A stretch of 37,306 bases of DNA from Micromonosporaceae bacterium (GCA_019689695.1 JADGHA010000002.1:1-37306), one strand, 5' to 3'; positions 7,806 through 16,140 are shown, numbered from the stretch's first letter. Notes: generated by a model from the sequence alone, not told the origin. A program made the numbers and translations.

Positions 7806-9056
7806 ATGCGGCACGGCAGACCCGTCCGGCGCACGCGCGAGCCGGAGCAGCAGGCACTGCGGCAGACCGGCGTGCGGGAGCACAACCTCGGCCTGGTGCT
7901 GCGGCACCTGGCCAGCAGCCCGCGGCCGATCTCCCGGGCCGATTTGGCGGCGGCCACCGGGCTGACCAGGGCCACCGTCTCCGCGCTCGTGGAGGACCTG
8001 ATCAGCGGGCGGCTGGTGAGCGAGGTGGCGCCGGCTCCGCGCACGGGCGCCGGCCGGCCGGCCAACGGGCTCCGGCTGGCCGGGGACGGGCCGGCCGGCC
8101 TCGGCCTGGAGATCAACGTGGACTACCTGGCCGCCTGTGTGGTCGACCTGTCCGGGGAGGTCCGCCACCACGTGGTACGCCACGCCGACCAGCGGCCCCG
8201 CCCGCCCGAGCAGGTGCTGGCGGCGATCGCCCGGCTGGCGACCGAGGCGGTCGAGGCGGTGCGCCCGGCCGGCCTGCACGTGGTCGGCGCGGCGCTGGCC
8301 GTCCCCGGCCTGGTCAGCAACCGCGGGGAGGGGCCGCGGGCGCAAGCGCCCGAGGAGCCCAGCCTCATTCACCGGGCACCCAACCTGGGCTGGCGGGACG
8401 TGCCCGTGCCGGCGCGGCTGGCCGGCCTGCCGGTGCGGGTGGACAACGAGGCCAACCTGGCCGCGCTCGGCGAGCGGCAGGCCAGCCGTACCACCGACTT
8501 CATCTACGTCTCCGGCGAGATCGGCATCGGCGCGGGGATCGTGCTCGACGGCCGCCTGTTCCGCGGCGGGCGAGGCTTCAGTGGCGAGATCGGGCACGTG
8601 ACGATCCACCCGGACGGGCCGGTGTGCCGCTGCGGCGCGCGTGGCTGCCTGGAGCAGTACGCCGGGCAGGAGCGGATCCTCGCCGCCGCCGGCGCACCGA
8701 CCGTCGAGTCCCTTGTGGAAAGAGCGGGCGCGGGCGAGCCCGGTGCGCTGCGGGCGTTGCAGGATGCGGGGACCGCGCTCGGAGTGGCCGCGGCCGGCGT
8801 GGTCAATCTGCTCGACCTGGACACGGTGGTGCTGGGCGGCAGCTACGCCGCGCTCGCCCCGTGGCTGTGCGACCCGGTCGCGGAACAGATCCGCCAACGG
8901 GTGGTCACCGCCGGCTGGGCGCCGGTCACCGTCCGCGCCGCCGCCCTCGGCTCGCGGGCCACCGTGGTGGGCGCGGCCGGCTCGGTGGTCCGCGCGATCC
9001 ACGACGCTCCGGCGCGGTGGCTCAACGGGGCATGGGCAACGGGCGCGTCGCGCTGA
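7806..9056 (+). CDS. xylR: ROK-family transcriptional regulator (xylose repressor)
   Basis: A 416-residue NagC/XylR-type repressor. Residues 25-90 form the winged helix-turn-helix (RADLAAATGLTRATVSALVEDL). Residues 95-400 form the ROK sugar-binding domain, with DNEANLAALGE (213 on), the G-rich SGEIGIGAGIVLDG, the GEIGH motif (E261, H264) and the zinc site CRCGARGC (274-281). The start is fixed at ATG 7806 by the promoter reading; in-frame upstream codons belong to the xylA region. It is divergent from xylA with overlapping promoters, so it most likely represses xylAB and itself, released by xylose. The symbol follows context; other ROK effectors are possible. Confidence 0.9.
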   Translation: MRHGRPVRRTREPEQQALRQTGVREHNLGLVLRHLASSPRPISRADLAAATGLTRATVSALVEDLISGRLVSEVAPAPRTGAGRPANGLRLAGDGPAGLGLEINVDYLAACVVDLSGEVRHHVVRHADQRPRPPEQVLAAIARLATEAVEAVRPAGLHVVGAALAVPGLVSNRGEGPRAQAPEEPSLIHRAPNLGWRDVPVPARLAGLPVRVDNEANLAALGERQASRTTDFIYVSGEIGIGAGIVLDGRLFRGGRGFSGEIGHVTIHPDGPVCRCGARGCLEQYAGQERILAAAGAPTVESLVERAGAGEPGALRALQDAGTALGVAAAGVVNLLDLDTVVLGGSYAALAPWLCDPVAEQIRQRVVTAGWAPVTVRAAALGSRATVVGAAGSVVRAIHDAPARWLNGAWATGASR

Positions 9057-9060
9057 GAGC

Positions 9061-9096
9061 GCGGCTGTTCAGCGGCTCGCGGCTGTTCAGCGGCTG
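9061..9096. repeat. 18-bp tandem duplication at the end of the TcmP-like gene
   Basis: Two adjacent 18-base copies of GCGGCTGTTCAGCGGCT plus one base (9061-9078 and 9079-9096) differ only at the last base. Each copy carries the minus-strand stop triplet, so one unit looks like a slippage duplication of the 3' end of the convergent gene. The first copy also touches a short CGCGCT/AGCGCG hairpin over the xylR stop codon. Confidence 0.7.
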
Positions 9097-9977
9097 GCGG
9101 GCAGCGAGATCACCGTCTGCGGGGTGAGCCGGCCACGCTCCGGCTCACGGATCACCTGGCCCGCGGCGAGCAGCGGCTGCAGTGCCCGGTTCACGTCGGC
9201 CGGGCGGTAGAGCGTGTCCGACAGGGCGTACTCCCGCAGCTGCGCGACGGTGGCCCCGCGCGCGTCCGGCGACCGGGCCGCCCGATCCGTGGCCAGATAG
9301 GCGACCAGCGCCCGGCGCAGCGGGCCGACGTGCGGTTCCAGCGAGATGTCCAGCGGCGGATGCTGGCCGTCGCGCGGGTCGCGGTAGCGGACCCCGGCGT
9401 ACTCGTCGACGGCCCACAGCGCGTCCTTGAAGCGCTCCAGGCTGCGCATCGCGGAGGTGGCGAAGAAGACCTGCTGCGCGCCGCCTGCGTTGGCCACCAG
9501 TTCGACCACGACGGCGAAGCGGAAGCCGGCGGCGAGCAGCGACGCACGCAGCCCGGCCGGGTCGCCGTTCGGGTCGCGGACGAGAAGGATCTCCGCCGCG
9601 CGGGCCCCGCCGAGCGCGGCGAGCAGGTCCTGCGCCGGTGCCCGGCCGCCTGCGTCCAGGAACGCCAAGACCGGCCCACGCAGCGCCCGGGTCGCCCGCA
9701 GGTCCGCGAGCAGGTCGCCCGCGGCCCGGACCGCCAGCCCGTCCGGCAGCTCGCCCGGCGGCCCGGCCGGCACCCCGTCCGGCAGCACCATGGTCAGCTG
9801 GTGCCCGGCGAGTACGTCGGCGAGCTCGCTGAAGACACCGGTGGCCGCAGCCACCGACGACGGGCTCGGGTACCCGTCGAGGTAGGTGACCTGCCGGGCG
9901 TGGTGCAGGGCGGCCGGCGCCCAGGCGTAGAGGTACCGCACCAGCAGCTCTTGCTTCACCGTGGCGAGCGGACCCAT
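9087..9977 (-). CDS. Conserved hypothetical protein, TcmP-like
   Basis: A 296-residue soluble protein without signal peptide or membrane segment. The N-terminal KQELLVRYLYAW and TYLDGYPSPSS and the later segment FFATSAMRSLERFKDALWAVD resemble the three-Cys-motif partner family (TcmP), usually encoded next to a radical-SAM-like or phage Gp37/Gp68-like three-Cys protein. A winged-helix-like region at about 235-290 (ATVAQLREYAL...AGQVIREP) closes the protein, also as in TcmP. No three-Cys partner is encoded nearby, so it is an orphan copy or a diverged relative. The start ATG at 9977 lies 5 bases after TACAAA, which may make it leaderless. The match is from memory of family patterns and is tentative. 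Confidence 0.6.
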   Translation of the reverse strand: MGPLATVKQELLVRYLYAWAPAALHHARQVTYLDGYPSPSSVAAATGVFSELADVLAGHQLTMVLPDGVPAGPPGELPDGLAVRAAGDLLADLRATRALRGPVLAFLDAGGRAPAQDLLAALGGARAAEILLVRDPNGDPAGLRASLLAAGFRFAVVVELVANAGGAQQVFFATSAMRSLERFKDALWAVDEYAGVRYRDPRDGQHPPLDISLEPHVGPLRRALVAYLATDRAARSPDARGATVAQLREYALSDTLYRPADVNRALQPLLAAGQVIREPERGRLTPQTVISLPASR

Positions 9978-10020
9978 ACCCGTTTGTACGCGCCGGCTGG
10001 CGGCGCGGACAAGACGCCGG

Positions 10021-11772
10021 TCAGCGGCTGGCGATCGCCTGCAGGAAGATCTCCCCGATCTTCGCCGGGTCCGGGGCCAGGTAGACGCCGCTGTTGCTGC
10101 CGGCCACCTTGGTGATCGCCGTCATCGCCGACTCGCTCACCCCGGTGCCGATGCCGATCATGATCACGCGGATCGGCTTCTTCGGGTCGACCAGCTTCTT
10201 CAGCTTGGTCAGCAGCTGGTCCAGCGACAGCCCGCCGCCCGGGTCGTCGTTCTCGCCGTCGGTCATCATCACGATGGAGTTGACCCGGCCCGGGTCGTAG
10301 CCCTCCAGCACCCGCTTGTACGCGGCCAGCATCGTGTCGTACAGCCCGGTGTCGGCCCGCGGCTTGAGCTGGGTGAGCGCCTGCTGCGCGCGGCCGCGCT
10401 GCGCGGACAGCGGCCCGATCGGCAGCAGCTCGCGCCAGTCCTGGTTGCCCACCAGGTTGGTGGAGAACTCCCAGAGCCCGAGCGCCCAGGAGTCGTCCAA
10501 CAGCGCCAGGCCGCCCAGCGCCGCCTCCACGGTGACCTGCAACCGGGTCTTGTTGCCGGCGGTGGGCACCCGCTCCTTCATCGAACCGGACACGTCAAGG
10601 ACGGCGAGCATCCGAGCCGGCTGGGTGATTGTGGTCCAGGTCCTCAGCGCGCGATCCACGGCCGCGGCGTCCAGGCCGCCGCCAGCGGCGCCGCCGCTCT
10701 GTTCGCCCTGCCCGGGGCCGGGCGTGTCGTCCACCGGCGCGCCACGCGGCGCGTCGAACCCGGCACCGGCGACGCCGTCCGGGCCGCGCAGGCCCTGCGC
10801 CGAGAGCCGCTCCCGGAACGAGGCGCCGGTCAGCACCTCGCGCAGCTTGTCGGCAGCGGCGACGCGCACCGAGTCCAGGCCGGGCAGCGGGACGTACGGG
10901 TAGTCCAGCGCCGGGGGCGCAGGGTTCAGGTAGAGCGCGGCCAGGCGGACCGGCGGCTGCCCGTCGTTGTAGCTGATCAGGGCCTGCTCGGACAGCGGCG
11001 CGGCGCTCACCTTCGCGGTGGCCAGCGCCGCCGGTTCGGGGGAGGTCGGGAACTTGTTCAGCAGGTCCTGCGCGACCGTGGAGTTGCCGACGGCGAGCCC
11101 TTTCAGCACCGCGACAGTGGTCTCCCGGGCGGTGGCCCCCGCCGCGTTCGCGGCCGCGGAGAGTGCGAGCAGGCCGGACAGGCCGGAGGCGTCGCGGGCC
11201 GGCTCGATGATGCCGGGATGCATCTGGCTGTTCTTCTGCATCGCCTGCAACAGGTCGCTGTAGGTCAGCTTCTTGTCCGGCCAGCCCAGCTGCTTGGCGA
11301 TCGGCTCGGGCATGGCGATCACGACCGCGCTGCGCGCCAGCGAGGTGGCCTTCTGCGGGACCAGGCCGCGCCCGGCCTGCTGCAGCCGCAACAGCCAGGT
11401 CGACGCGTCCGGCACCCAGACGTCGGGCACCTGGGTCGCCCCGTTGGCCGGGCCCACGCCGGTCAGCGTGGCGCCCTGCTGGCTGGCGATCGCCGCGGCC
11501 ACCTCCACCGGTGCGGCGGCGTCCACCTGGACCTGCACGCATTTGCCCTCGGCGGTCGCGCCGTCACTGGTCCACTCGTCCGCCGCGGCACGGACCGCGG
11601 GGGCGATCTCCGGCGCCGCGGCGACCCTCAGCCGCACGTCGCCCGAGCAGTTCGGCTTGCTCAGTTGCCGGTACCCGGTCCACACTCCGCCAGCGACCAC
11701 CACCAGAGCCGTCGCCGTGGCGATGGCGCGGAGGAACCCGGGAACCCTGGATGGTCGACGGTGGCGTGGCAC
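10021..11772 (-). CDS. Membrane-anchored substrate-binding / von Willebrand factor A fusion protein
   Basis: A 583-residue exported protein. Basic residues are followed by a membrane helix at about 12-31, so it is probably anchored and faces the outside. Residues 45-330 look like a bacterial extracellular solute-binding domain (SBP_bac_11 type). A Gly/Pro-rich linker (340-367) leads to a VWA domain (385-583) with an intact metal-ion-dependent adhesion site: D393-x-S395-x-S397, a TGLYDT loop (T475) and TDGEND (D505). C42 and C78 could form a disulfide. The start is GTG at 11772, with TATAGG 5 bases upstream, possibly leaderless. It is a single-gene unit. The role of such fusions is unclear to me; metal-dependent ligand or matrix binding is the safest inference. 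Confidence 0.85.
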   Translation of the reverse strand: MPRHRRPSRVPGFLRAIATATALVVVAGGVWTGYRQLSKPNCSGDVRLRVAAAPEIAPAVRAAADEWTSDGATAEGKCVQVQVDAAAPVEVAAAIASQQGATLTGVGPANGATQVPDVWVPDASTWLLRLQQAGRGLVPQKATSLARSAVVIAMPEPIAKQLGWPDKKLTYSDLLQAMQKNSQMHPGIIEPARDASGLSGLLALSAAANAAGATARETTVAVLKGLAVGNSTVAQDLLNKFPTSPEPAALATAKVSAAPLSEQALISYNDGQPPVRLAALYLNPAPPALDYPYVPLPGLDSVRVAAADKLREVLTGASFRERLSAQGLRGPDGVAGAGFDAPRGAPVDDTPGPGQGEQSGGAAGGGLDAAAVDRALRTWTTITQPARMLAVLDVSGSMKERVPTAGNKTRLQVTVEAALGGLALLDDSWALGLWEFSTNLVGNQDWRELLPIGPLSAQRGRAQQALTQLKPRADTGLYDTMLAAYKRVLEGYDPGRVNSIVMMTDGENDDPGGGLSLDQLLTKLKKLVDPKKPIRVIMIGIGTGVSESAMTAITKVAGSNSGVYLAPDPAKIGEIFLQAIASR

Positions 11773-12035
11773 AAGTCCCTATATTCCGGGTGACCAGGCA
11801 TTACCGCCAGGTACGTTCGGCCGATACTTCACGATCAGGGCCGATTTCTTGATTTTTTCTCACGATTCGTTACCGGGTCGCAACCAACAGTCCAGCTCTC
11901 CCCTCGGCCCCACGGTTCCAGCCACCCGCTTCCCAACATCTGAACCGACGGTTGACGCCAGGGCGGGCTCGGGATCTCCTATTAAATAGGTAGGACTAGT
12001 CAGTCAAGTAGGTGAAATCGAGATTGGGATCGCTG
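11773..12035. promoter_or_regulatory. Divergent intergenic region with AT-rich stretches
   Basis: About 260 bp separate the VWA-fusion gene from the sulfonate-type transporter operon. The stretch is clearly less GC-rich than its surroundings, with a run of T around 11850-11860 and AT-rich sequence at 11976-12010. It holds TATAGG (minus strand, 11778-11783) before the VWA gene, TTGACG at 11952-11957 pointing toward the transporter, and an inverted repeat at 11978-11990. No gene is evident in it. Confidence 0.5.
11978..11990. promoter_or_regulatory. Inverted repeat, candidate Rrf2 operator upstream of the transporter operon
   Basis: CCTATT-A-AATAGG is a perfect 6-bp inverted repeat around one base, in the promoter region of the transporter operon, followed by TAGG and ACTAGT. 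Its place about 45-60 bases before the first start codon suits a repressor site. The operon-encoded Rrf2 protein is the obvious candidate to bind it, but that link is inference. Confidence 0.45.
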
Positions 12036-13085
12036 ATGGGACCTTCCCGGGTACGGGCGCTCACCGCCCTCGGCATGCTCGCCACCGTCCTGCTCGCCAG
12101 CGCGGCCTGCGGCGACGACGGCGATGCCGGCACCGCCACCGGCGCGGTCACCCTCCGGCTCGGGTACTTCCCCAACCTCACCCATGCCCCGGCCCTCGTC
12201 GGTGTGGGAAAGAACATCTTCGCGGCGAAGCTGGGCGCCGGCGTCAAGCTGGAGACCAGGAGTTTCAACGCCGGCCCGGCCGAGATCGAGGCGCTGCTGT
12301 CCGGGGCCATCGACATCGGCTACATCGGGCCCAACCCCACCATCAACGGCTTCTCCCAGTCGCGGGGCACGGCGCTGCGGGTCATCTCCGGCGCCGCCTC
12401 GGGCGGGGCCGCCCTGGTGGTCAAGCCGGGCATCACGTCTGCCGCGGACCTGAAGGGCAAGAAGCTCGCCACCCCGCAGCTGGGCAACACCCAGGACGTC
12501 GCGCTGCGCTACTGGCTCAAGCAGAACGGCCTCACCGCCACAAAGGAAGGCGGCGGCGACGTCTCGATCCAGCCGCAGGCGAACGCGGACACGCTGAGCG
12601 CGTTCCAGAACGGCGCGATCGACGGCGCCTGGGTACCGGAGCCGTGGGTCTCCCGGCTGGTCAACGCAGGCGGCAAGGTGCTGGTCGACGAGAAGACGCT
12701 GTGGCCGGACGGCAGATACGTCCTCACCAACGTCATCGTGAGCACGAAGTTCCTCAACGAGCACCGGGACGTGGTGAAGAAGTTCCTCGAGGGCCAGGTC
12801 GCGGCGAACGACTACCTGCACAGCCACCCGGCCGAGTCGCAGCAGGCGGTCTCCGACCAAATCGCCAAGCTGACCGGCAAGCCGCTGGACGTCAAGCTGA
12901 TCCAGCAGGCCTGGGCGTCCCTGGAGTTCACCAACGACCCGGTCGCCTCGTCGCTGATCACCGGCGCCAGGCACGCCGAGGAGATCGGCCTGCTGAAGCC
13001 GACCGACCTGACCGGCCTGTACGACCTGTCACTGCTCAACGAGCTCCTGAAGGCCAGGGGCGAGGCGGAGGTGCCGCAGCCGTGA
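12036..13085 (+). CDS. ABC transporter substrate-binding lipoprotein (sulfonate/taurine SsuA-like)
   Basis: A 349-residue extracytoplasmic lipoprotein of the NMT1/SsuA family. The N-terminus RVRALTALGMLATVLLASAAC ends in a lipobox, with LASAAC giving the lipidated cysteine. The mature part starts with the typical RLGYFPNLTHAPALVG and contains FNAGPAEIEALLSGAIDIGYIGPNP, KKLATPQLGNTQD and DGAWVPEPW, all hallmarks of nitrate/sulfonate/taurine binding proteins. GTG at 12012 is an in-frame alternative; neither start has a strong ribosome site, and ATG 12036 gives the tighter signal peptide. It is first gene of a four-gene unit with ATPase, permease and Rrf2 regulator. The sulfonate assignment is by family and the sulfur-type regulator, not proven. 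Confidence 0.9.
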   Translation: MGPSRVRALTALGMLATVLLASAACGDDGDAGTATGAVTLRLGYFPNLTHAPALVGVGKNIFAAKLGAGVKLETRSFNAGPAEIEALLSGAIDIGYIGPNPTINGFSQSRGTALRVISGAASGGAALVVKPGITSAADLKGKKLATPQLGNTQDVALRYWLKQNGLTATKEGGGDVSIQPQANADTLSAFQNGAIDGAWVPEPWVSRLVNAGGKVLVDEKTLWPDGRYVLTNVIVSTKFLNEHRDVVKKFLEGQVAANDYLHSHPAESQQAVSDQIAKLTGKPLDVKLIQQAWASLEFTNDPVASSLITGARHAEEIGLLKPTDLTGLYDLSLLNELLKARGEAEVPQP

Positions 13086-13858
13086 CCGCTGCCGTGGCGC
13101 TGAACTCCGTGTCCAAGGTGTACGGGCACGGGCCCCGGGCCCTGCTGGCCCTCGACCGGATCTCGCTCGCCGTGCAGCCGGGCGAGTTCGTCTGCCTGGT
13201 CGGCGCGTCCGGCTGCGGCAAGAGCACGCTGCTGTCGCTGGTCGCCGGGCTGGACCGGCCCAGTGCCGGCACCATCCTGGTCGGCGGCCGCAGCCTGTCC
13301 GGGGACGCCGGGCGCAGCCAGGCGCCTGGCCTGATGTTCCAGGACCCGGCGCTGTTCCCCTGGCTCACGGTGGCCGCCAACGTGGAACTGCCGCTGCGGC
13401 TGCGCGGCGTGCCCCGGCCCGAGCGCCAGCGCCGCAGTGCCGAGCTGCTGGACACCGTGCACCTGGGCGAGTTCGGCCGCAGCCGGCCGCACGAGCTCTC
13501 CGGCGGCATGCGGCAGCGGGTGGCGCTGGCCCGTACCCTCGCCCTGGACACTCCGGTGCTGCTGATGGACGAGCCGTTCGGCGCGCTCGACGCAATGACC
13601 CGCGACCTGCTGCACGACGAGCTCGAGCGGATCTGGGTCGAGCGCAAGCTCACCATCGTCTTCGTCACCCACAACGTCCGCGAAGCGGTGCGGCTGGCCG
13701 ACCGGGTGGTGCTGCTGTCCAGCCGGCCCGGCCGGGTGGTCTGGGAGCAGCCGGTGGACCTGCCCCGGCCGCGCCGCATCGACTCGGCCGCCGCGGCCAC
13801 CCTGGCCGCCGAGATCACCGACCGGCTCCGCACGGAGGTGGCCCGCCATGGCGGCTGA
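13082..13858 (+). CDS. ABC transporter ATP-binding protein (SsuB/TauB-like)
   Basis: A 258-residue ABC ATPase powering the adjacent transporter. Walker A is GASGCGKST, the Q-loop is in FQDPALFPW, the signature is LSGGMRQR, Walker B is LLMDEPFGALD and the switch histidine is in VTHNVREA. The FPWLTV after the Q-loop and the MDEPFGALDAMTR stretch are characteristic of the nitrate/sulfonate/taurine ATPase subgroup. The start GTG at 13082 overlaps the upstream stop (GTGA), and the gene overlaps the permease gene by 11 bp, so expression is coupled. It pairs with the membrane protein encoded next to it. Confidence 0.94.
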   Translation: MTAAVALNSVSKVYGHGPRALLALDRISLAVQPGEFVCLVGASGCGKSTLLSLVAGLDRPSAGTILVGGRSLSGDAGRSQAPGLMFQDPALFPWLTVAANVELPLRLRGVPRPERQRRSAELLDTVHLGEFGRSRPHELSGGMRQRVALARTLALDTPVLLMDEPFGALDAMTRDLLHDELERIWVERKLTIVFVTHNVREAVRLADRVVLLSSRPGRVVWEQPVDLPRPRRIDSAAAATLAAEITDRLRTEVARHGG

Positions 13859-14723
13859 CCTGGTCCTCACCGACAAGAAGGAGACCTCCGGCCGGGACGC
13901 CCTGGAGACGGCGGTGAAACGCCGCCCCCCGTCGCGGGCCGCCCGGATCTGGGCCGGCGTCTGGCCGAAGGCGTTGGCGGTCGCCATCTTCCTGGCGTTC
14001 TGGCAGATCGTGGTCTGGACCGGATGGCGGCCGGACTACCTGCTGCCCGGCCCGGCGCCGGTCTTCCAGCAGCTCGGCCACGATCTGACCACGCTGGACC
14101 TGTGGCGGGCCATCGGCACCACGATGCAGCGCGGCGTCGCCGGTTTCGCCCTCGCCGCCGCGGTCGGCTTGGCCGTCGGGCTCGCGGTGGCGCGCAGCCG
14201 GATCCTCCGCTCGGCCATCGGGTCGATGATCACCGCGCTGCAGACCATGCCCTCGATCGCCTGGTTCCCGCTGGCTATCCTGCTCTTCCGACTCACCGAG
14301 AGCGCCATCGGCTTCGTCATCGTGCTCGGCGCCGCCCCGTCCATCGCCAACGGCGTCATCGCAGGCGTCGACTACGTCCCGCCGATCCTGCTGCGGGCAG
14401 GACGCAACATCGGCGCGCACGGCATCAAGCTGTACCAGCACGTCATCGCGCCGGCTGCGCTGCCGTGGATCGTCGCCGGCCTCAAGCAGGGCTGGGCGTT
14501 CGCCTGGCGCAGCCTGATGGCCGGCGAGCTGCTCGTGATCATCGCAAGCAAGCCCTCGGTGGGCGTCCGGCTCCAGTTCGCCCGGGAATTCGCCGACGCG
14601 TCCAGCATGATCGCGACCATGATCGTGATCCTGGTGATCGGCCTGCTGGTTGACGTGGCCTTCAGCAGCGCGGACCGGAGGATCCGGGCCCGTTGGGGAG
14701 TGCTCGACCAAGCCGGCCGGTAG
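13848..14723 (+). CDS. ABC transporter permease (SsuC/TauC-like)
   Basis: A 291-residue membrane permease of the nitrate/sulfonate/taurine importer family. A cytoplasmic N-terminus of about 40 residues is followed by six predicted membrane helices. The SsuC-type signatures are MQRGVAGFALAAAVGLAVGL, LQTMPSIAWFPLAILLF and an EAA-like loop near AGRNIGAHGIKLYQHVIAPAA. GLKQGWAFAWRSLMAGEL near the end is highly typical of the family. It overlaps the ATPase gene by 11 bp and is followed after 20 bp by the Rrf2 regulator. Confidence 0.93.
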   Translation: MAADLVLTDKKETSGRDALETAVKRRPPSRAARIWAGVWPKALAVAIFLAFWQIVVWTGWRPDYLLPGPAPVFQQLGHDLTTLDLWRAIGTTMQRGVAGFALAAAVGLAVGLAVARSRILRSAIGSMITALQTMPSIAWFPLAILLFRLTESAIGFVIVLGAAPSIANGVIAGVDYVPPILLRAGRNIGAHGIKLYQHVIAPAALPWIVAGLKQGWAFAWRSLMAGELLVIIASKPSVGVRLQFAREFADASSMIATMIVILVIGLLVDVAFSSADRRIRARWGVLDQAGR

Positions 14724-14743
14724 CCGGCCCGGGAGGGGACCTC

Positions 14744-15175
14744 GTGCACATTTCGGCGCGCAGTGACTACGCGGCGCGGGCCATGCTGGCCATCGCGGCG
14801 GACGCCCCGCTGCTGGTCAAGGCGTCCACCCTGGCCCGGGCCCAACAGATCCCGCTCACCTTCCTGCACGGCATCCTGCTCGACCTGCGCCGGGCCGGCC
14901 TGCTGCACAGCCACCGCGGCAACGACGGCGGGTATTCGCTGACCCGCCCTGCCGCTGAGATCACGATCGGGGACGTGCTGCGGGCCACCAGCGGCTCGCT
15001 CGCCTCGGTCCGCGGCCGCCCCGCCGAATACGCTGACTACCCGGGCGCGGCCGCCGCCCTGCGCGAGGTCTGGCTCGCCGTGCACGCCGCCATCCGGGAG
15101 GTGGTCGACCAGGTCTCGCTGGCCGACCTGCTCACCTCGCCTGCCGGCGTGCCGACCTACCGTCGCCGGCAATGA
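14744..15175 (+). CDS. Rrf2-family transcriptional regulator
   Basis: A 143-residue Rrf2 winged-helix regulator. The N-terminal HISARSDYAARAMLAIA, the recognition region IPLTFLHGILLDLRRAGLLHSHRGNDGGYSLTRP and the wing are typical. It has no cysteine at all, so unlike IscR or NsrR it cannot hold an iron-sulfur cluster and is closer in kind to CymR-type sulfur regulators, which depend on a partner or a small ligand. GTG at 14744 follows a strong GGGAGGGG at 14731-14738. As the last gene of the transporter operon it probably autoregulates that operon, perhaps through the inverted repeat at 11978. Its signal is unknown. Confidence 0.92.
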   Translation: MHISARSDYAARAMLAIAADAPLLVKASTLARAQQIPLTFLHGILLDLRRAGLLHSHRGNDGGYSLTRPAAEITIGDVLRATSGSLASVRGRPAEYADYPGAAAALREVWLAVHAAIREVVDQVSLADLLTSPAGVPTYRRRQ

Positions 15176-15220
15176 GAAAGCTGGCGACAAAGCGGACTTC
15201 CTACGCCGCCAACCTCGTGA

Positions 15221-16090
15221 TCAGCCTGCCGGGACCAGCGGGTTGCGCTGCCGGCCCAAGCCGGCGACCTCCACCTCCATCACATCGCCGGCGGTCAGGT
15301 AGGGGAACCGGCCGGACAGCGCCACGCCCTGCGGCGTTCCGGTGTTCAGCACGTCGCCCGGCTCCAGCACGGTGAACTGGGACAGGTACCAGACCAGGTG
15401 CGCCACCCCGAAGATCATGTCCTTTGTAGAGGAGTCTTGCCGCGGCTCGCCGTTGACCCAGGACCGCAGCGGCAGGTCCTGCGGGTCGGGCACCTCGTCC
15501 GGGGTGACCAGCCACGGTCCCAGCGGGTTGAACGTCTCGCAGCTCTTGCCCTTGGACCACTGCCCGCCCGACCGGTCGACCTGGAACTCCCGCTCGGAGA
15601 CATCGTTGGAGACCGCGTACCCGGCGACGTGGTCGAGGGCGTCCGCGGGCGACTGCAGGTACCGGGCGGTGCGGCCGATCACCACCGCCAGCTCCACCTC
15701 CCAGTCGGTGCGGCGGGAGCCGCGCGGGATGCGTACCTCGTCGTACGGGCCGACGACGGTGTTGGGGGCCTTGTAGAAGATGACCGGCTCGGCGGGCGGT
15801 GGCGCGCCGGTCTCGGCGGCGTGCGCGGCGTAGTTCATCCCGATGCACAGCACCACGCCGGGCCGGGCGATCGGGGCGCCGACCCGCTGCCCGGCGATGT
15901 CGATCTCGGGCAGCTCGCCGGCGGCGAGCGCGGCCCGCGCCCGGTCCACGCCCGAGGCCCCGTCCGCCCCTGGCGACAGGAACGCGCCGTCGATGTCCGC
16001 GGTGATGCCGGACAGGTCGTAGTGCCGCCCGTCCGCGCCGGCGAGCACCGGCCGCTCCGCACCGGCCGGGCCGACCCGCATGAACCTCAT
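15221..16090 (-). CDS. Fumarylacetoacetate hydrolase family protein (possible 2,4-diketo-3-deoxy-L-fuconate hydrolase)
   Basis: A 289-residue member of the fumarylacetoacetase fold, metal-dependent C-C hydrolases or lyases. The core begins with CIGMNYAAHAAE, with the catalytic-type histidine H90. Metal ligands are E131 and E133 in DWEVELAVVIG and D163 in NDVSERE. The GDVLNTGTPQGV end motif is present. The subgroup often labelled ureidoglycolate lyase includes enzymes cleaving 2,4-diketo-3-deoxy-L-fuconate or rhamnonate to pyruvate and L-lactate. Its divergent position to a GntR regulator and lutABC, which oxidise L-lactate, supports that reading. The start ATG at 16090 follows GGGGAGGG. No other fuconate pathway genes lie in the window, so substrate remains inference. 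Confidence 0.88.
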   Translation of the reverse strand: MRFMRVGPAGAERPVLAGADGRHYDLSGITADIDGAFLSPGADGASGVDRARAALAAGELPEIDIAGQRVGAPIARPGVVLCIGMNYAAHAAETGAPPPAEPVIFYKAPNTVVGPYDEVRIPRGSRRTDWEVELAVVIGRTARYLQSPADALDHVAGYAVSNDVSEREFQVDRSGGQWSKGKSCETFNPLGPWLVTPDEVPDPQDLPLRSWVNGEPRQDSSTKDMIFGVAHLVWYLSQFTVLEPGDVLNTGTPQGVALSGRFPYLTAGDVMEVEVAGLGRQRNPLVPAG

Positions 16091-16120
16091 GAGCCCTCCC
16101 CATCGTCATGATCGCGAGAA

Positions 16121-16134
16121 AATCCTATAGGATT
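16121..16134. promoter_or_regulatory. Perfect 14-bp palindrome, operator over two divergent -10 boxes
   Basis: AATCCTATAGGATT is identical on both strands and contains a TAGGAT -10 hexamer in each direction. On the plus strand the hexamer (16128-16133) lies 7 bases before GTG 16141 of the GntR gene; on the minus strand it (16122-16127) drives the hydrolase gene. The CCTATAGG core resembles sites of FCD-type GntR regulators. A dimer bound here would shut both promoters. Confidence 0.8.
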
Positions 16135-16140
16135 CGCGCC

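Noticed and set aside
11845..11865. T-run as an intrinsic terminator
   Set aside because: There is no stable hairpin immediately before the T-run, and both flanking genes point away from it.
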